Positions 42,792-51,506 of a DNA stretch of 64,000 nt are shown piece by piece. Under the pieces are notes generated by a model. The model made no database searches and had not been told where the DNA came from. It saw only the letters and a list, made by a program, of their open reading frames with translations. Where the stretch lies: NCBI GenBank assembly GCA_001898225.1, contig MKTJ01000072.1, positions 124,001 to 188,000 of the forward strand, written 5' to 3'. Positions within the stretch are counted from its first letter, which is position 1. Every line of letters starts with the position of its first letter. Source of the DNA: Chloroflexi bacterium 54-19 (lineage in GTDB: Bacteria > Chloroflexota > Chloroflexia > Chloroheliales > Chloroheliaceae). The translations under genes and the position numbers were made by a program.

Positions 42792-43229
42792 ATGAAGTTA
42801 AAAAGGATAGACCATATAGGGATAGTCGTAAATGACCTCGCTGCCGCTAAAGCCTTTTTTCAAGAATTTGGGCTTGAGGCGGGTGGGGAAGACGATATTC
42901 AAGGGGAATGGGCGGATAAGACCGTTGGAATTAACAATCTGAGGTCCACAATTGTAGTAATGCGGCCTCCCGAAGGTGGGGCGAATATAGAGCTAATCCA
43001 GTATCATAATCCCCCCAATGAACAACTGGCTAAAAAACCTTATTCCAATACCGTTGGTATTAGCAATATTGCATTTATAGTGGAGGATGTTGACGCCGTG
43101 GTCGCCAGGATGAAAGAGAAGGGCATGGAACTCTTTGGTGAAGTAGCCCAATACCAGGACATTTTTAAGATGTGTTATATCCGGGGGCCGGAAGGAATCA
43201 TCTTGATGCTGGCGGAGGAACTCAAATAA
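42792..43229 (+). CDS. VOC superfamily (glyoxalase/methylmalonyl-CoA-epimerase-like) protein
   Basis: This 145-residue protein has two beta-alpha-beta-beta-beta units. The metal-ligand candidates include His in KRIDHIGIVVNDL, Glu/Gln in IELIQYHNP, and Glu in GIILMLAEEL, like lactoylglutathione lyases and methylmalonyl-CoA epimerases. The real start is the ATG at 42792, which has GGGAG upstream; an in-frame ATG at 42723 would add 23 residues before the conserved start. The substrate cannot be named. Confidence 0.85.
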   Translation: MKLKRIDHIGIVVNDLAAAKAFFQEFGLEAGGEDDIQGEWADKTVGINNLRSTIVVMRPPEGGANIELIQYHNPPNEQLAKKPYSNTVGISNIAFIVEDVDAVVARMKEKGMELFGEVAQYQDIFKMCYIRGPEGIILMLAEELK

Positions 43230-43328
43230 ACTAACACAAAAGTTGAACTGTAGCTCCCCAGGCTACCCTGTTTACCGGGGCAGTGGATAGTCTTAATTGG
43301 TTCATTTACTTCGTAATATGCCCTCAAT

Positions 43329-43409
43329 CCAGGGTTACTTTTAAGTTACCCCAGGGTTACCACCAATATGAACCAAATCACAATTTATATTTCCTTTTCT
43401 ACCTATACT
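43329..43409 (+). promoter_or_regulatory. Direct repeats and -10 candidate upstream of the collagen-like gene
   Basis: CCAGGGTTAC occurs at 43329-43338 and at 43351-43360, exactly 22 nt (two turns) apart, with a GTTACC between them. TATACT at 43404-43409 could be a -10, with no good -35. That pattern suits an activator-dependent promoter. No other gene is seen between 43230 and 43486. Confidence 0.4.
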
Positions 43410-43486
43410 AATCTCAACGAACCCCAACCTTTGAAAAGAGGTTAACTCTAAAAAATATAGCTGATACAGGAAAGGAAACTTGTCTT

Positions 43487-44299
43487 ATGAAATCCCAGTT
43501 TGACCTTGAATCGACCAGCCACGCTACCGACCAGGCAGTAACGACTAACCGGATTGAGCAGAAAAAAGCAACCACCAGACGCCGGTTCTTTATTCGCCGG
43601 ACCGGTGGAGTAAAGGTAAGCGCGGCTGTCATCCTGAGCCTGGCGGCAACCCTGATGCTCGGCACCTTCGCCATGGCCGCCGCCCAGTTCAATCCTACCC
43701 AGAACGGTGTCATTTACAGTTGCTATAACGCCAGAAATGGCACGGGCTTGAGGTTGGTTGACCCTGCCAACCAGAATGGGGCCTGTAAGAAAGGCGAGCA
43801 GCAACTTACCTGGAACCAGGTCGGCCCTAAAGGCGATACAGGACCGCAAGGTCTGAAAGGTGACACCGGTCTGCAAGGCCCGAAAGGTGACACTGGCCCA
43901 CAGGGTCTTCAGGGGGCTACCGGTGCACAGGGACCGAAGGGGGACACCGGCGCGCAGGGGCCGAAAGGCGACAAAGGGGATACCGGCGCGGACGGCTCCG
44001 CTACCATCAATTACGTCAAAACTAGCTCCACCATCCCCGGCCTGGTGGCCCAGGAAATGCGGGCTTATTGCCCGGCAGGCAAAATGCCCATTAGCGGTGG
44101 GTACATGATCAGTATGAACCAGAACTTGCAGACAAACCTGCGGATATCGGCCAACCTGCCTGTTTCAGATGCTAACGGCAATTACTGGCGGGTGATTATC
44201 CTTAATTTTAACGACCCGAACCAGCCCAACACGAGCGCTAATGTAGTTACCTACGCGGTTTGCCAGGCGCTGCCTGCCGGGGTAGCCCCGACCGCCTAA
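43487..44299 (+). CDS. Secreted collagen-like repeat protein
   Basis: This 270-residue protein has a long N-terminus with basic residues (TTRRRFFIRR) and a signal or anchor helix (VSAAVILSLAATLMLGTFAMAAA, about 43-65). A short globular part contains two Cys (YSCYNARNG, GACKKGEQ). About 20 uninterrupted G-X-Y triplets of the GPKGDTGPQG type follow (about 109-168), then a C-terminal domain of ~100 residues with two more Cys. The charged GPKGD/GDTG pattern predicts a triple helix; the C-terminal domain may trimerise it or bind a ligand. AAGGA precedes the ATG. The function is unknown, possibly adhesion or surface structure. Confidence 0.88.
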   Translation: MKSQFDLESTSHATDQAVTTNRIEQKKATTRRRFFIRRTGGVKVSAAVILSLAATLMLGTFAMAAAQFNPTQNGVIYSCYNARNGTGLRLVDPANQNGACKKGEQQLTWNQVGPKGDTGPQGLKGDTGLQGPKGDTGPQGLQGATGAQGPKGDTGAQGPKGDKGDTGADGSATINYVKTSSTIPGLVAQEMRAYCPAGKMPISGGYMISMNQNLQTNLRISANLPVSDANGNYWRVIILNFNDPNQPNTSANVVTYAVCQALPAGVAPTA

Positions 44300-44364
44300 G
44301 AGGCAAACGTCATAGCCACCGTAATTCAAAAACTGGCCAACGCTTTTTAACAATAATTTCTTTA

Positions 44365-44394
44365 ACAGGCAGTCTGGTTAACCGGACTGCCTGT
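44365..44394. terminator. Bidirectional terminator between convergent genes
   Basis: ACAGGCAGTC and GACTGCCTGT are 10-bp arms around an inner GGTTAACC palindrome, giving a nearly perfect 30-nt hairpin. It lies between the collagen-like gene (plus) and the STAND regulator (minus). Flanking T runs are weak. Confidence 0.65.
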
Positions 44395-44426
44395 CAGGAT
44401 TTATATCACCCTCTAAATCTCGCGGT

Positions 44427-47093
44427 CTAGCCGGTAACCGCCTGACCCGCCGCAAAGGTGGGGTCAAAGTTCAGGGCAAAGTCAATAGCCTCCTCTAACG
44501 TCATCGCCCGGCCCATCGCCCATTCGGTTGCCCACATCTGGGTTTCTTCCCCTAACGAAACGCCGGAACGCAGCCACTCGTAGATGCTCCTGTCACCGGT
44601 CGCCAGGGGGACACCTAGCGACTCCCGTAAAGCTTCGGCGGCCCCAAAGAGGCGAACGGCTCCATTCGTTTGGCCCCCAAAGGCAAAAGCACCGGCGGTA
44701 CATTCCAGGGTGTAAAGGAGCGCCCGAATATTATGGATATGCCGAAGCAGGCTCAATGACTCGCGCAGGAGTTTGAGGGCGTCTTCAATGGCACCCCGGC
44801 GCAGGGCTACTTTAGCTAAGTTTTCCAAACAAAGCCCGATAATATGAGGCGTGTTGACGCTCCGCCCCAGTCGTAAACCTTCCTCCAAAAAGTCCACCGC
44901 TTGCTCATTATCACCCTGGACCAGGGCCACCTCACCCAGGTTCAGCAGTACCAGGGCAATGCTGCCGGGGTTCCCCAGCATACGTTTTAGGGTTAAGCTT
45001 TCTTCAAAATAAGCCCGCGCCGCCGGGTAATCGCTGGTTCGAGCCGCTAACTCGCCTAAATTACTGAGGACCATTGCAATTCCAGGATTGTAAGCCGCAG
45101 CCCGGTAAAATTCCAGGCTTTGTTCATAAAACCGGCGCGCGGTAGGGTCATCGCCCATTTCACTGCTGCTATTACCAAGAGAGTTTAAGGCCTCGGCCAT
45201 ACCTCGATTGTCCCCCAGCGCCTGGTAAAGGGTAAAACTCTGCTTATCGTACACCAGGGCCTGGACATAATCGCCCTGGGCCCAGGCTAACAACCCGGCG
45301 CAGCGGTAGGCTTTGGCGCACACCGCCGCGGACGCTCCCTGGCTTCGCCCAAGAGCAGTTTCCAGCCAGCGCCGCCCTTCATCAACGTGGCCGCGCCAGT
45401 ACCAGAAAAGCTGCAAGCAACCGGCAATCCGTAAGGCGGCTTCGGCTACAACCTGGCTTATGGACCAGCCACAGGCGCTTCGCAAATTGTCTAACTCCTG
45501 GGTTAGACGCTCTAAAGTGTCGGTAAGGCGGGCGGTGGACAGTAAAGGGGCCAACTTTTCGGCCAGGGCCACATAATACTCGGCGTGAAGTTGTGAAATA
45601 GCGGGGCTTTCGACACTTTCGGCCAGGCGCTCCTGGGCGAACTCGCGGATTGTCTCCAGCATGAAAAAGCGGACTTCGCCCTCCGGGTCGTCTATGCTAT
45701 AAAGCAAACTTTTCGACATTAGAGATTCAAGCCCGGTAAGAATATCCACGTAAGCCAATCTTTCGGACCCACAGATCGCTTCAATCGCAGCCAGGGTGCC
45801 GCCCCCGGCAAAAACACTGAGCCTGGCAAAGAGCGCTTTTTCAGCCTCCTCCAGCAAAGTATAACTCCACTGGATTGTGGCCCGGACTGTTTGATGGCGC
45901 TCCGGCAGGTTGCTGGACCCTCCCGTCAACATTGGCAGCCGGTGCTCCAGGCGGGCCAGTAACAATTTAGGGGAGAAAAGACGGATACGGGTCGCGGCCA
46001 GTTCGATAGCGAGGGGAAGACCATCCAGGCGGGTACAAATCTGGGCGACCGACAGGGCGTTTTGTGGGGTTATTTCAAAGTCCGCTTTTATCGACTGGGC
46101 CCTCTGGACAAAAAGTTGGATTGCTGAATTATCCGCCAGCGTCTCTATTGATAAAGGCGAGTTCAAGTCCGGCAGGGCCAGGAGTGGAACGTTGTACTCG
46201 TATTCACCATACAGCCGGAGGGTGATTCGGCTGGTAACTAACATCTTCAAACCGGGTGAAGAAGCCAGGACCCGGCCTAACGCGGGCGCGGCAGCAATAA
46301 CCTGTTCAAAATTATCGAGGATGAGCAGGATTTGTTTATTTCGTAAATAGGCCGCCAGGCCCTCTTCAACCGGGCCTTTAATATCGTTATGTAAAGCTAA
46401 TGCCTGGGCAAGGCTGGGCAATACCAGGGAGGAATCGCGCAGGGAGGCAAGCGACACAAACCAGACGCCGTGAGGGAAATGCCCGGCCAGTCTTGCTGCC
46501 ACCTGTACGCTCAGACGTGTCTTGCCGATGCCGCCCGGTCCGACCAGGGTCACTAGCTGCACATCCGACCGTTCGAGTAAATTACAAACCTGGCCGATAC
46601 TCTGTTCGCGGCCAACCAGGGGAGTCGGAAAGACCGGCAGATTAGTCGGGTACTGCGGTGGGGGTCCCTTCAGTTGGTCGGGCGGTTGAGCTTCTTCTTT
46701 TTGAGTGGTTTGTTCATCAGAAATAAGGTTGGAAAGACGCGGTAAATTGAGCGTTTCAATTGAATTTTCTGCATATTGCTGCTCTTCATAGAGGCTGTCA
46801 AGGCGGTCCAAAGGTGACGCCGCCCATTCCGCCGGGCTAAAGAAAGCTGGCGAAAGGTCTAATAACTTCAAAAGAGCGTGGGCTTCCCGTTGGGTTGTTA
46901 TGGCATGCCATTCCGCCAGCGTTCGCACAATCTGCTTGATTTCGAAATGGGTAAGGATCGCATTTGCTTTGCCATTTAATTTCCGGCTTAGCACTTTTTC
47001 GGCAATCCCAAGGGCATCAGCTAACTCAATCTGTGTTCTACCCGTGAGTCGCCGGAATTCCTGTAATTTCTCTCGAAATCCCTCTCGATCCAT
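44427..47093 (-). CDS. XRE-STAND-TPR signal-transduction ATPase (AfsR/LuxR-like)
   Basis: This 888-residue protein has an N-terminal XRE-type helix-turn-helix (about 5-62: LTGRTQIELADALGIAEKVLSRKLNG). A linker follows, then an NB-ARC/AAA STAND ATPase with GPGGIGKTRL (185-194), Walker B LLILDNFEQ, and the GLPLAIELAA motif. At least six TPR-like repeats of about 40 residues come next (LNSLGNSSSEMGD, LSNLGELAARTSD, LLNLGEVALVQGD and others). STAND regulators oligomerise on ligand and ATP binding. The ATG at 47093 has GAGGT upstream; one 12 nt earlier does not. Chloroflexota genomes often carry many such proteins. The target is unknown. Confidence 0.88.
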   Translation of the reverse strand: MDREGFREKLQEFRRLTGRTQIELADALGIAEKVLSRKLNGKANAILTHFEIKQIVRTLAEWHAITTQREAHALLKLLDLSPAFFSPAEWAASPLDRLDSLYEEQQYAENSIETLNLPRLSNLISDEQTTQKEEAQPPDQLKGPPPQYPTNLPVFPTPLVGREQSIGQVCNLLERSDVQLVTLVGPGGIGKTRLSVQVAARLAGHFPHGVWFVSLASLRDSSLVLPSLAQALALHNDIKGPVEEGLAAYLRNKQILLILDNFEQVIAAAPALGRVLASSPGLKMLVTSRITLRLYGEYEYNVPLLALPDLNSPLSIETLADNSAIQLFVQRAQSIKADFEITPQNALSVAQICTRLDGLPLAIELAATRIRLFSPKLLLARLEHRLPMLTGGSSNLPERHQTVRATIQWSYTLLEEAEKALFARLSVFAGGGTLAAIEAICGSERLAYVDILTGLESLMSKSLLYSIDDPEGEVRFFMLETIREFAQERLAESVESPAISQLHAEYYVALAEKLAPLLSTARLTDTLERLTQELDNLRSACGWSISQVVAEAALRIAGCLQLFWYWRGHVDEGRRWLETALGRSQGASAAVCAKAYRCAGLLAWAQGDYVQALVYDKQSFTLYQALGDNRGMAEALNSLGNSSSEMGDDPTARRFYEQSLEFYRAAAYNPGIAMVLSNLGELAARTSDYPAARAYFEESLTLKRMLGNPGSIALVLLNLGEVALVQGDNEQAVDFLEEGLRLGRSVNTPHIIGLCLENLAKVALRRGAIEDALKLLRESLSLLRHIHNIRALLYTLECTAGAFAFGGQTNGAVRLFGAAEALRESLGVPLATGDRSIYEWLRSGVSLGEETQMWATEWAMGRAMTLEEAIDFALNFDPTFAAGQAVTG

Positions 47094-47261
47094 GCCGTAC
47101 CTCATGTCCAGGAAATAGGGATTTAATCAAGCCTGGGGATTTTTAAAAGAAGACATTCTGCCCTTTTTAAAGGGGATAACCATCCCTGAAAGGTAAATCA
47201 CAAAAATAACGCTATTTCGCTTGCCCAAATTTATACTAAATGTTATAGCCCGGTTTCCTTT

Positions 47262-47289
47262 ATTATAGGTTCTACTCTAAATAAAGCAA
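47262..47289 (-). promoter_or_regulatory. Promoter of the STAND regulator gene
   Basis: On the minus strand TTGCTT (47289-47284) and a perfect TATAAT (47267-47262) are 16 nt apart, about 170 nt before the start codon. Upstream at 47316-47330 is TGTGAG-CCT-CTCATA, loosely like the LacI operators at the other end of the window. The rest of 47094-47527 shows no gene. Confidence 0.5.
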
Positions 47290-47527
47290 CCCAGCCTCCG
47301 GAGTATCCAGAGAAATGTGAGCCTCTCATAGCTAAAGACAGGTAGTAAATGGCCTGGCAAAATTGGCTCAAGTTAAACCTTAATAAGACGGTTCAGGTTG
47401 GCTTTAACCAGTCTTTAGTAAATGTGGGAGCCTGTTTAATTACCTGAAAGACCTGCCGGACTGTGGCATAGCTAATCCAGGCCAGGTTCGCCGTCAGGCA
47501 CATTCAAGACCCGGTCCTGAAAGCCCC

Positions 47528-48373
47528 TCAAACGCCCGGCAGTTTATAGACCTTGAGGGCGGTCTTTGCCCAGATTGCTTCTTGCTCTCCTTGAGAGAGC
47601 GGGGCTAACAGCGTTTCTAAAAGGTCGTGGACCTGGAGATAGGTGCCCGAAAGGAGGCTGACCGGCCAATCGCTGCCCCACAGGAGGCGGTCCGGTCCGA
47701 AAATTTCCAGCACCGTTTCAAAACACTCTGTTGCCTGTGCCAGCAAATCCTGGGCCGGGTCAGCCAGGGCAAGCAGGCCCGACACCTTGCAATAAACGTT
47801 GGGGAAACGCGATAGCTGCCGCATCTCGGTCTGCCAGGTTGCAAAACCGCCCGACCTGAAGTCGGGCAGACCCAGGTGGTTGATTACCCAACGGGCATGG
47901 GGGATCCTCTCGAACAGGTCGATAAAAAGGTTGAGGTAAGAGGGCGGAAACAGCAAATCACAGGCAAGGTCATGGTCGGCCAGGGTTTTTAAACCAGGTA
48001 GAGCGGCCTGTTCCAGGGACGGTCTTCCATCCGTCTCTTTTACCAGGAAATAGCGCGTCCCACAATAGGGGCCAAGCGATTTAAACCGCTCCAACCGGTC
48101 GGCCAGGTCAGGGGCCGTCAAATCTACCCAGCCAACCACCCCTTTAACAAAGGGGTAAATTTCTGGTAGGCCGAGTAACCAATCCGTTTCCGCCTCACTC
48201 TCTGCCGCCTGGACCACGATACTCCCCGCTACGGACCGCTCTTTCAGGAGAGTTTCAAGCTGGGCCGGTAAAAAATTACGGACCAAAGGCGCCCGTTCCG
48301 GCGCGGCTGTAACCCATGGTATCGCTATATTATCCAGATCCCAGAAATGCTGGTGGCCGTCAATCTTTAACAT
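47528..48373 (-). CDS. Amidohydrolase family protein (fuconolactonase-like)
   Basis: This 281-residue TIM-barrel metal-dependent hydrolase has KIDGHQHFWDLDN at the N-terminus, WVINHLGLPD in the middle, and LLWGSDWPVS with the catalytic Asp. It matches the COG3618-type L-fuconolactonase/L-rhamnonolactonase group, which opens sugar lactones in Entner-Doudoroff-like deoxysugar pathways. The frame is open upstream to 48472, but the ATG at 48373 gives the canonical start. The precise sugar is unknown, and no deoxysugar dehydrogenase lies nearby. Confidence 0.85.
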   Translation of the reverse strand: MLKIDGHQHFWDLDNIAIPWVTAAPERAPLVRNFLPAQLETLLKERSVAGSIVVQAAESEAETDWLLGLPEIYPFVKGVVGWVDLTAPDLADRLERFKSLGPYCGTRYFLVKETDGRPSLEQAALPGLKTLADHDLACDLLFPPSYLNLFIDLFERIPHARWVINHLGLPDFRSGGFATWQTEMRQLSRFPNVYCKVSGLLALADPAQDLLAQATECFETVLEIFGPDRLLWGSDWPVSLLSGTYLQVHDLLETLLAPLSQGEQEAIWAKTALKVYKLPGV

Positions 48374-48681
48374 AACCTTTTCCCAAACTTCTTTCTTCAT
48401 AATGATTGTGGTGAAGCCTAAAAGCAGGTTTAGTATAGCCGAACCGGTAGCAGCAGGGCCAACAAGTCGCAAACAATCAGGTGGCCTGGCAATAACGCCA
48501 AAATTTGAGCTTTTCCAACTTTTTTAACAAAATAGGGTGAAAAGTTTTGACCTTACCCACATAAATAACACTTTGGTGTCTTTCACCAGGAAAAAAAACA
48601 TGCTATAAAGTTGAACAGCGCTGCCGGAAAAAGTGGTGTTGACGGAAGTGACAGTATGATTTTAAAAGATAGGTAAAACCT
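48374..48681 (+). promoter_or_regulatory. Divergent intergenic region with extended -10 promoter
   Basis: TTTCAC at 48581 and an extended -10 TGCTATAAA (48601-48609) are 17 nt apart, pointing to the DUF2891 gene. The same TGCTATA form occurs at two other promoters in this window. No gene or hairpin is seen. Confidence 0.4.
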
Positions 48682-49761
48682 TTGGAGAATATTCGCCAGC
48701 AGATTCTAAGTCCTTCGACCCTGGACCGCCTCGTAACCCTGGGGTTACACGGTATTCAACGGGAATACCCAAATTCCCTGGAGCGTTTTTCGGAAAAGCA
48801 AAAGCCGCACGAAGCCCACCCGGCTTTTTACGGGTGTTATGACTGGCACTCAGCCGTCCATACCCATTGGATGCTGATAAGGCTATTAAAGACTATAGCC
48901 AAATTACCGGAAGCAGAGGCTATCCGCAAGGCTATTAACGCCAACCTGACTGCCCAGAATTTGCAGAGGGAAATTGCCAATTTCGGGCACCCCGGCCAAC
49001 CAATACCGGCTGAGCCGCACCTGGCTTTTAGCAAACCCGGCCAACCGGCCTTCGAACGACCTTACGGCTGGGCCTGGGTTTTGCAGTTAGCCGTTGAACT
49101 GTCCGATTGGGACGACCCGGACGGTCAGGAATGGGCTGCTAACCTGCAACCGCTAACCCGGAAAATAACCGAGCTTTATAGCCAGTTTCTGCGAGAGAAC
49201 CGGCCACCCAACCGGGAAGGACAGCACCGCAATGACGCCTTTTCGCTGAGCCTGGCCTTTGATTATGCCCGGAAGTGCGGCCAGGGAGAACTCGAACAAC
49301 TTTTAGTCCGGTATGGGCGGACCCATTATTTTGGCGATACCAATTACCCGGCCCATGCCGAACCCGGCCCGGCAGACTTCTGCTCCCCGGCCCTGACAGA
49401 GGCTGTCTTTATGACGCGAGTGCTGGCCCCCCAACCCTTTGCGGAATGGTTTGAAAACTTTCTGCCGGAGATTGGTGGGGAAGAAACCGCTTCACTGCTC
49501 CAACCGGTCCGGGTAACCGACCATAACGACCCCTATCTCAGCCACCTGGACGGTTTGAATGTAAGCCGGGCCTGGTGCATGTACCGGGTCGCCGCCACCC
49601 TACCCCAGGCATCGGCCAGCCGGGCGGCCCTGTTGCGGTCCGCCGAGGAGCATGCGCGGGACGGTGTGAGCGCGATTTTTGCCGGGAATTTCAGCAGCAG
49701 CGGTCACTGGTTGTCCACTTTCGTGGTTTATTTGCTGGGGGCAATCCCGGAAAACGGCTAG
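48682..49761 (+). CDS. DUF2891 family protein
   Basis: This 359-residue cytoplasmic protein is alpha-helical. FYGCYDWHSAVHTHWMLIRLL near residues 50-70 and GWAWVLQLAVELSDW match the DUF2891 family, probably an alpha/alpha-toroid fold. The conserved His, Asp and Trp residues would suit a glycosidase-like active site, but no activity is known. The start is TTG at 48682 with AGGT 7 nt upstream; no in-frame ATG exists before the conserved region. It is convergent with the peptidase gene. Confidence 0.8.
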   Translation: MENIRQQILSPSTLDRLVTLGLHGIQREYPNSLERFSEKQKPHEAHPAFYGCYDWHSAVHTHWMLIRLLKTIAKLPEAEAIRKAINANLTAQNLQREIANFGHPGQPIPAEPHLAFSKPGQPAFERPYGWAWVLQLAVELSDWDDPDGQEWAANLQPLTRKITELYSQFLRENRPPNREGQHRNDAFSLSLAFDYARKCGQGELEQLLVRYGRTHYFGDTNYPAHAEPGPADFCSPALTEAVFMTRVLAPQPFAEWFENFLPEIGGEETASLLQPVRVTDHNDPYLSHLDGLNVSRAWCMYRVAATLPQASASRAALLRSAEEHARDGVSAIFAGNFSSSGHWLSTFVVYLLGAIPENG

Positions 49762-49824
49762 ATTAAGAGCCATCCCCTTAAAAAGATAGTTCAAACCCAG
49801 GCCCGTCAAAGTTGCCGGGCAGGT

Positions 49825-51486
49825 TTACCGGCTCAACCTGACCCAGGGCAAAACTACTGCCGAGGGATGGTTGGAATCGTGAAAGATTTGCTGGTCAGCT
49901 ATGCGCAAAGTCGTTTCCTGGCCGAGAGGCTCACCGCTGCCGGGATTTCGGACAAACCGGGGATGGCCTCCGCTTGAAACCTGCAAACGGATGCGTTCGC
50001 CCCGCCGGAAGCGGTAAGCGGTCGGCCAGATTTCAACCCGGACACAAAGCGTCCCGTCCTCCTGAGGGACTGCCGCCGCGCAACCCGGTTTCAGGCTTAT
50101 GATACCCTCGCACAGGTTGATAGACTGGCCCGACCGCTTTACCACACACAAGCGGGCAAAGAAATCGGTATATTCCAGGCTGGAACGTACATACAGGTTC
50201 GCCCTGACCGGGCCGATTACCTCATAATCGGACTTTAGAGGCGGGGTGGTATAGGTCAGTACGTCGCTGCGCGCTTCCAGGGGCCGGTTGTCTTTAGCGC
50301 CCACGTATTTGCCAAGCGAATTCCCCCCGATAGTTGGGGTCGGGTCAGCCGGGTTGTAGCGGTAGCTGTCCGGTTCCGAAGGGCCGGAAGGTTTGTCGAG
50401 GGAAAGGCCACCCCCAGGCTGCAAATACCAGGGCTGTTCCTGGGCTGCCGGGGGCCATTCTGGAAAGTCCCGCCACCTGTTAGCGCCCATTACAAAGAGG
50501 CGCACCGGCAATTCGCGCAATTCAGGGCCGCGTCCCTTCAGGTGAACGTCCAACCAGCGCAAGGTTTCGCGGGTGGTAACTCCGAAGTCGCTGCGCTGCC
50601 CGTGATACCAGGGTCCGATTACCAGGTAAGGGTTCCTCCCGGCCTGGCGCAACCGCCCGTAATCCTGCAACTGCCAGTACAAAAACACATCGTACCAACC
50701 GGCGATAAGGTTCACCGGGGCAGTTACATCCTTGACTGTTTCGCTGAAGTCAACCGCCTGCCAGTAAGGGTCGTCCGGCCCATATTTGAGCGCTTCCTGG
50801 AAAATCAAGGTAGGGTGGCCGGTGAGGCTGACATCGGCTTCTTTAAGCGGCAGGTGGTTAAAAGCCTGGTCCAGGCGGGCCCGTGCCTTGCGCCGGGCCA
50901 GGGGCGAATTGAACCTTTTACCCGTAGCAGCCCCACCGTACATGGCAACAGACCAGCCCATAATAGCTTCGAGGATAAACGAACCGCCCGGATAGCGGAA
51001 GTGATTGAAATCGGAAGCGGTGGTAATGGCGACAAGGGCTTTTAGCTCCGGCCCGGCGAACGCCGCCACCGCCCACTGGGTGAACCCCAGGTAACTCGGC
51101 CCGGCCATAGCCAGCTTTCCCGAAAACCAGGTCTGCCGCTTGATCCACTCGATAGTCGCCAGGCCGTCCGCGTGTTCGTGGCGGGCGAAGACAAACTTGC
51201 CGCCACCGGACCCTGCCGTACCCCTGGCACTCTGGACCAGGACCTGGTAGCCACGCTCGGCGTAAATCCGGGCCAGAAGATTCCCAGCCCGCCCATAAGG
51301 TGAGCGGAACAGGATTGTCGGCAATTTTTCTTCATCTTCACCCGGCATAGCCGGAATATAATGGTCGGCCAGCAGTATCACCCCGTCCGGCATCTCGATT
51401 TCTAAATCTTTCTCGACCTTGATTTCGGTAGTGTGGGGCGGCGGCAGCTTCAACAGTTTGCCATAATACCAACTGGTCAGGCTCAT
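49825..51486 (-). CDS. CocE/NonD-family hydrolase (X-Pro dipeptidyl-peptidase S15-like)
   Basis: This 553-residue serine hydrolase has an alpha/beta domain with the nucleophile AGPSYLGFTQ (Ser 131), AGWYDVF (Asp) and GPWYHG (His), followed by the C-terminal jelly-roll domain of the family (about 350-550). Members cleave esters, acylated antibiotics or X-Pro peptides. No signal peptide is seen. Its position at the end of a peptide-uptake locus suggests it may process imported peptides, but the operon link is only by strand and proximity. The ATG follows GAAAGAG. Confidence 0.88.
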   Translation of the reverse strand: MSLTSWYYGKLLKLPPPHTTEIKVEKDLEIEMPDGVILLADHYIPAMPGEDEEKLPTILFRSPYGRAGNLLARIYAERGYQVLVQSARGTAGSGGGKFVFARHEHADGLATIEWIKRQTWFSGKLAMAGPSYLGFTQWAVAAFAGPELKALVAITTASDFNHFRYPGGSFILEAIMGWSVAMYGGAATGKRFNSPLARRKARARLDQAFNHLPLKEADVSLTGHPTLIFQEALKYGPDDPYWQAVDFSETVKDVTAPVNLIAGWYDVFLYWQLQDYGRLRQAGRNPYLVIGPWYHGQRSDFGVTTRETLRWLDVHLKGRGPELRELPVRLFVMGANRWRDFPEWPPAAQEQPWYLQPGGGLSLDKPSGPSEPDSYRYNPADPTPTIGGNSLGKYVGAKDNRPLEARSDVLTYTTPPLKSDYEVIGPVRANLYVRSSLEYTDFFARLCVVKRSGQSINLCEGIISLKPGCAAAVPQEDGTLCVRVEIWPTAYRFRRGERIRLQVSSGGHPRFVRNPGSGEPLGQETTLRIADQQIFHDSNHPSAVVLPWVRLSR

Positions 51487-51506
51487 GGATTTCTCTTTCT
51501 AATCCT

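Noticed and set aside
43800..44000. Collagen-like repeats considered as a phage tail fibre
   Set aside because: No phage structural or lysis genes surround it and it has its own signal region.
44427..47093. STAND-TPR protein considered as an antiphage Avs-type defence gene
   Set aside because: It has an N-terminal HTH and the AfsR/LuxR-type layout, no effector nuclease or protease domain and no defence neighbours.
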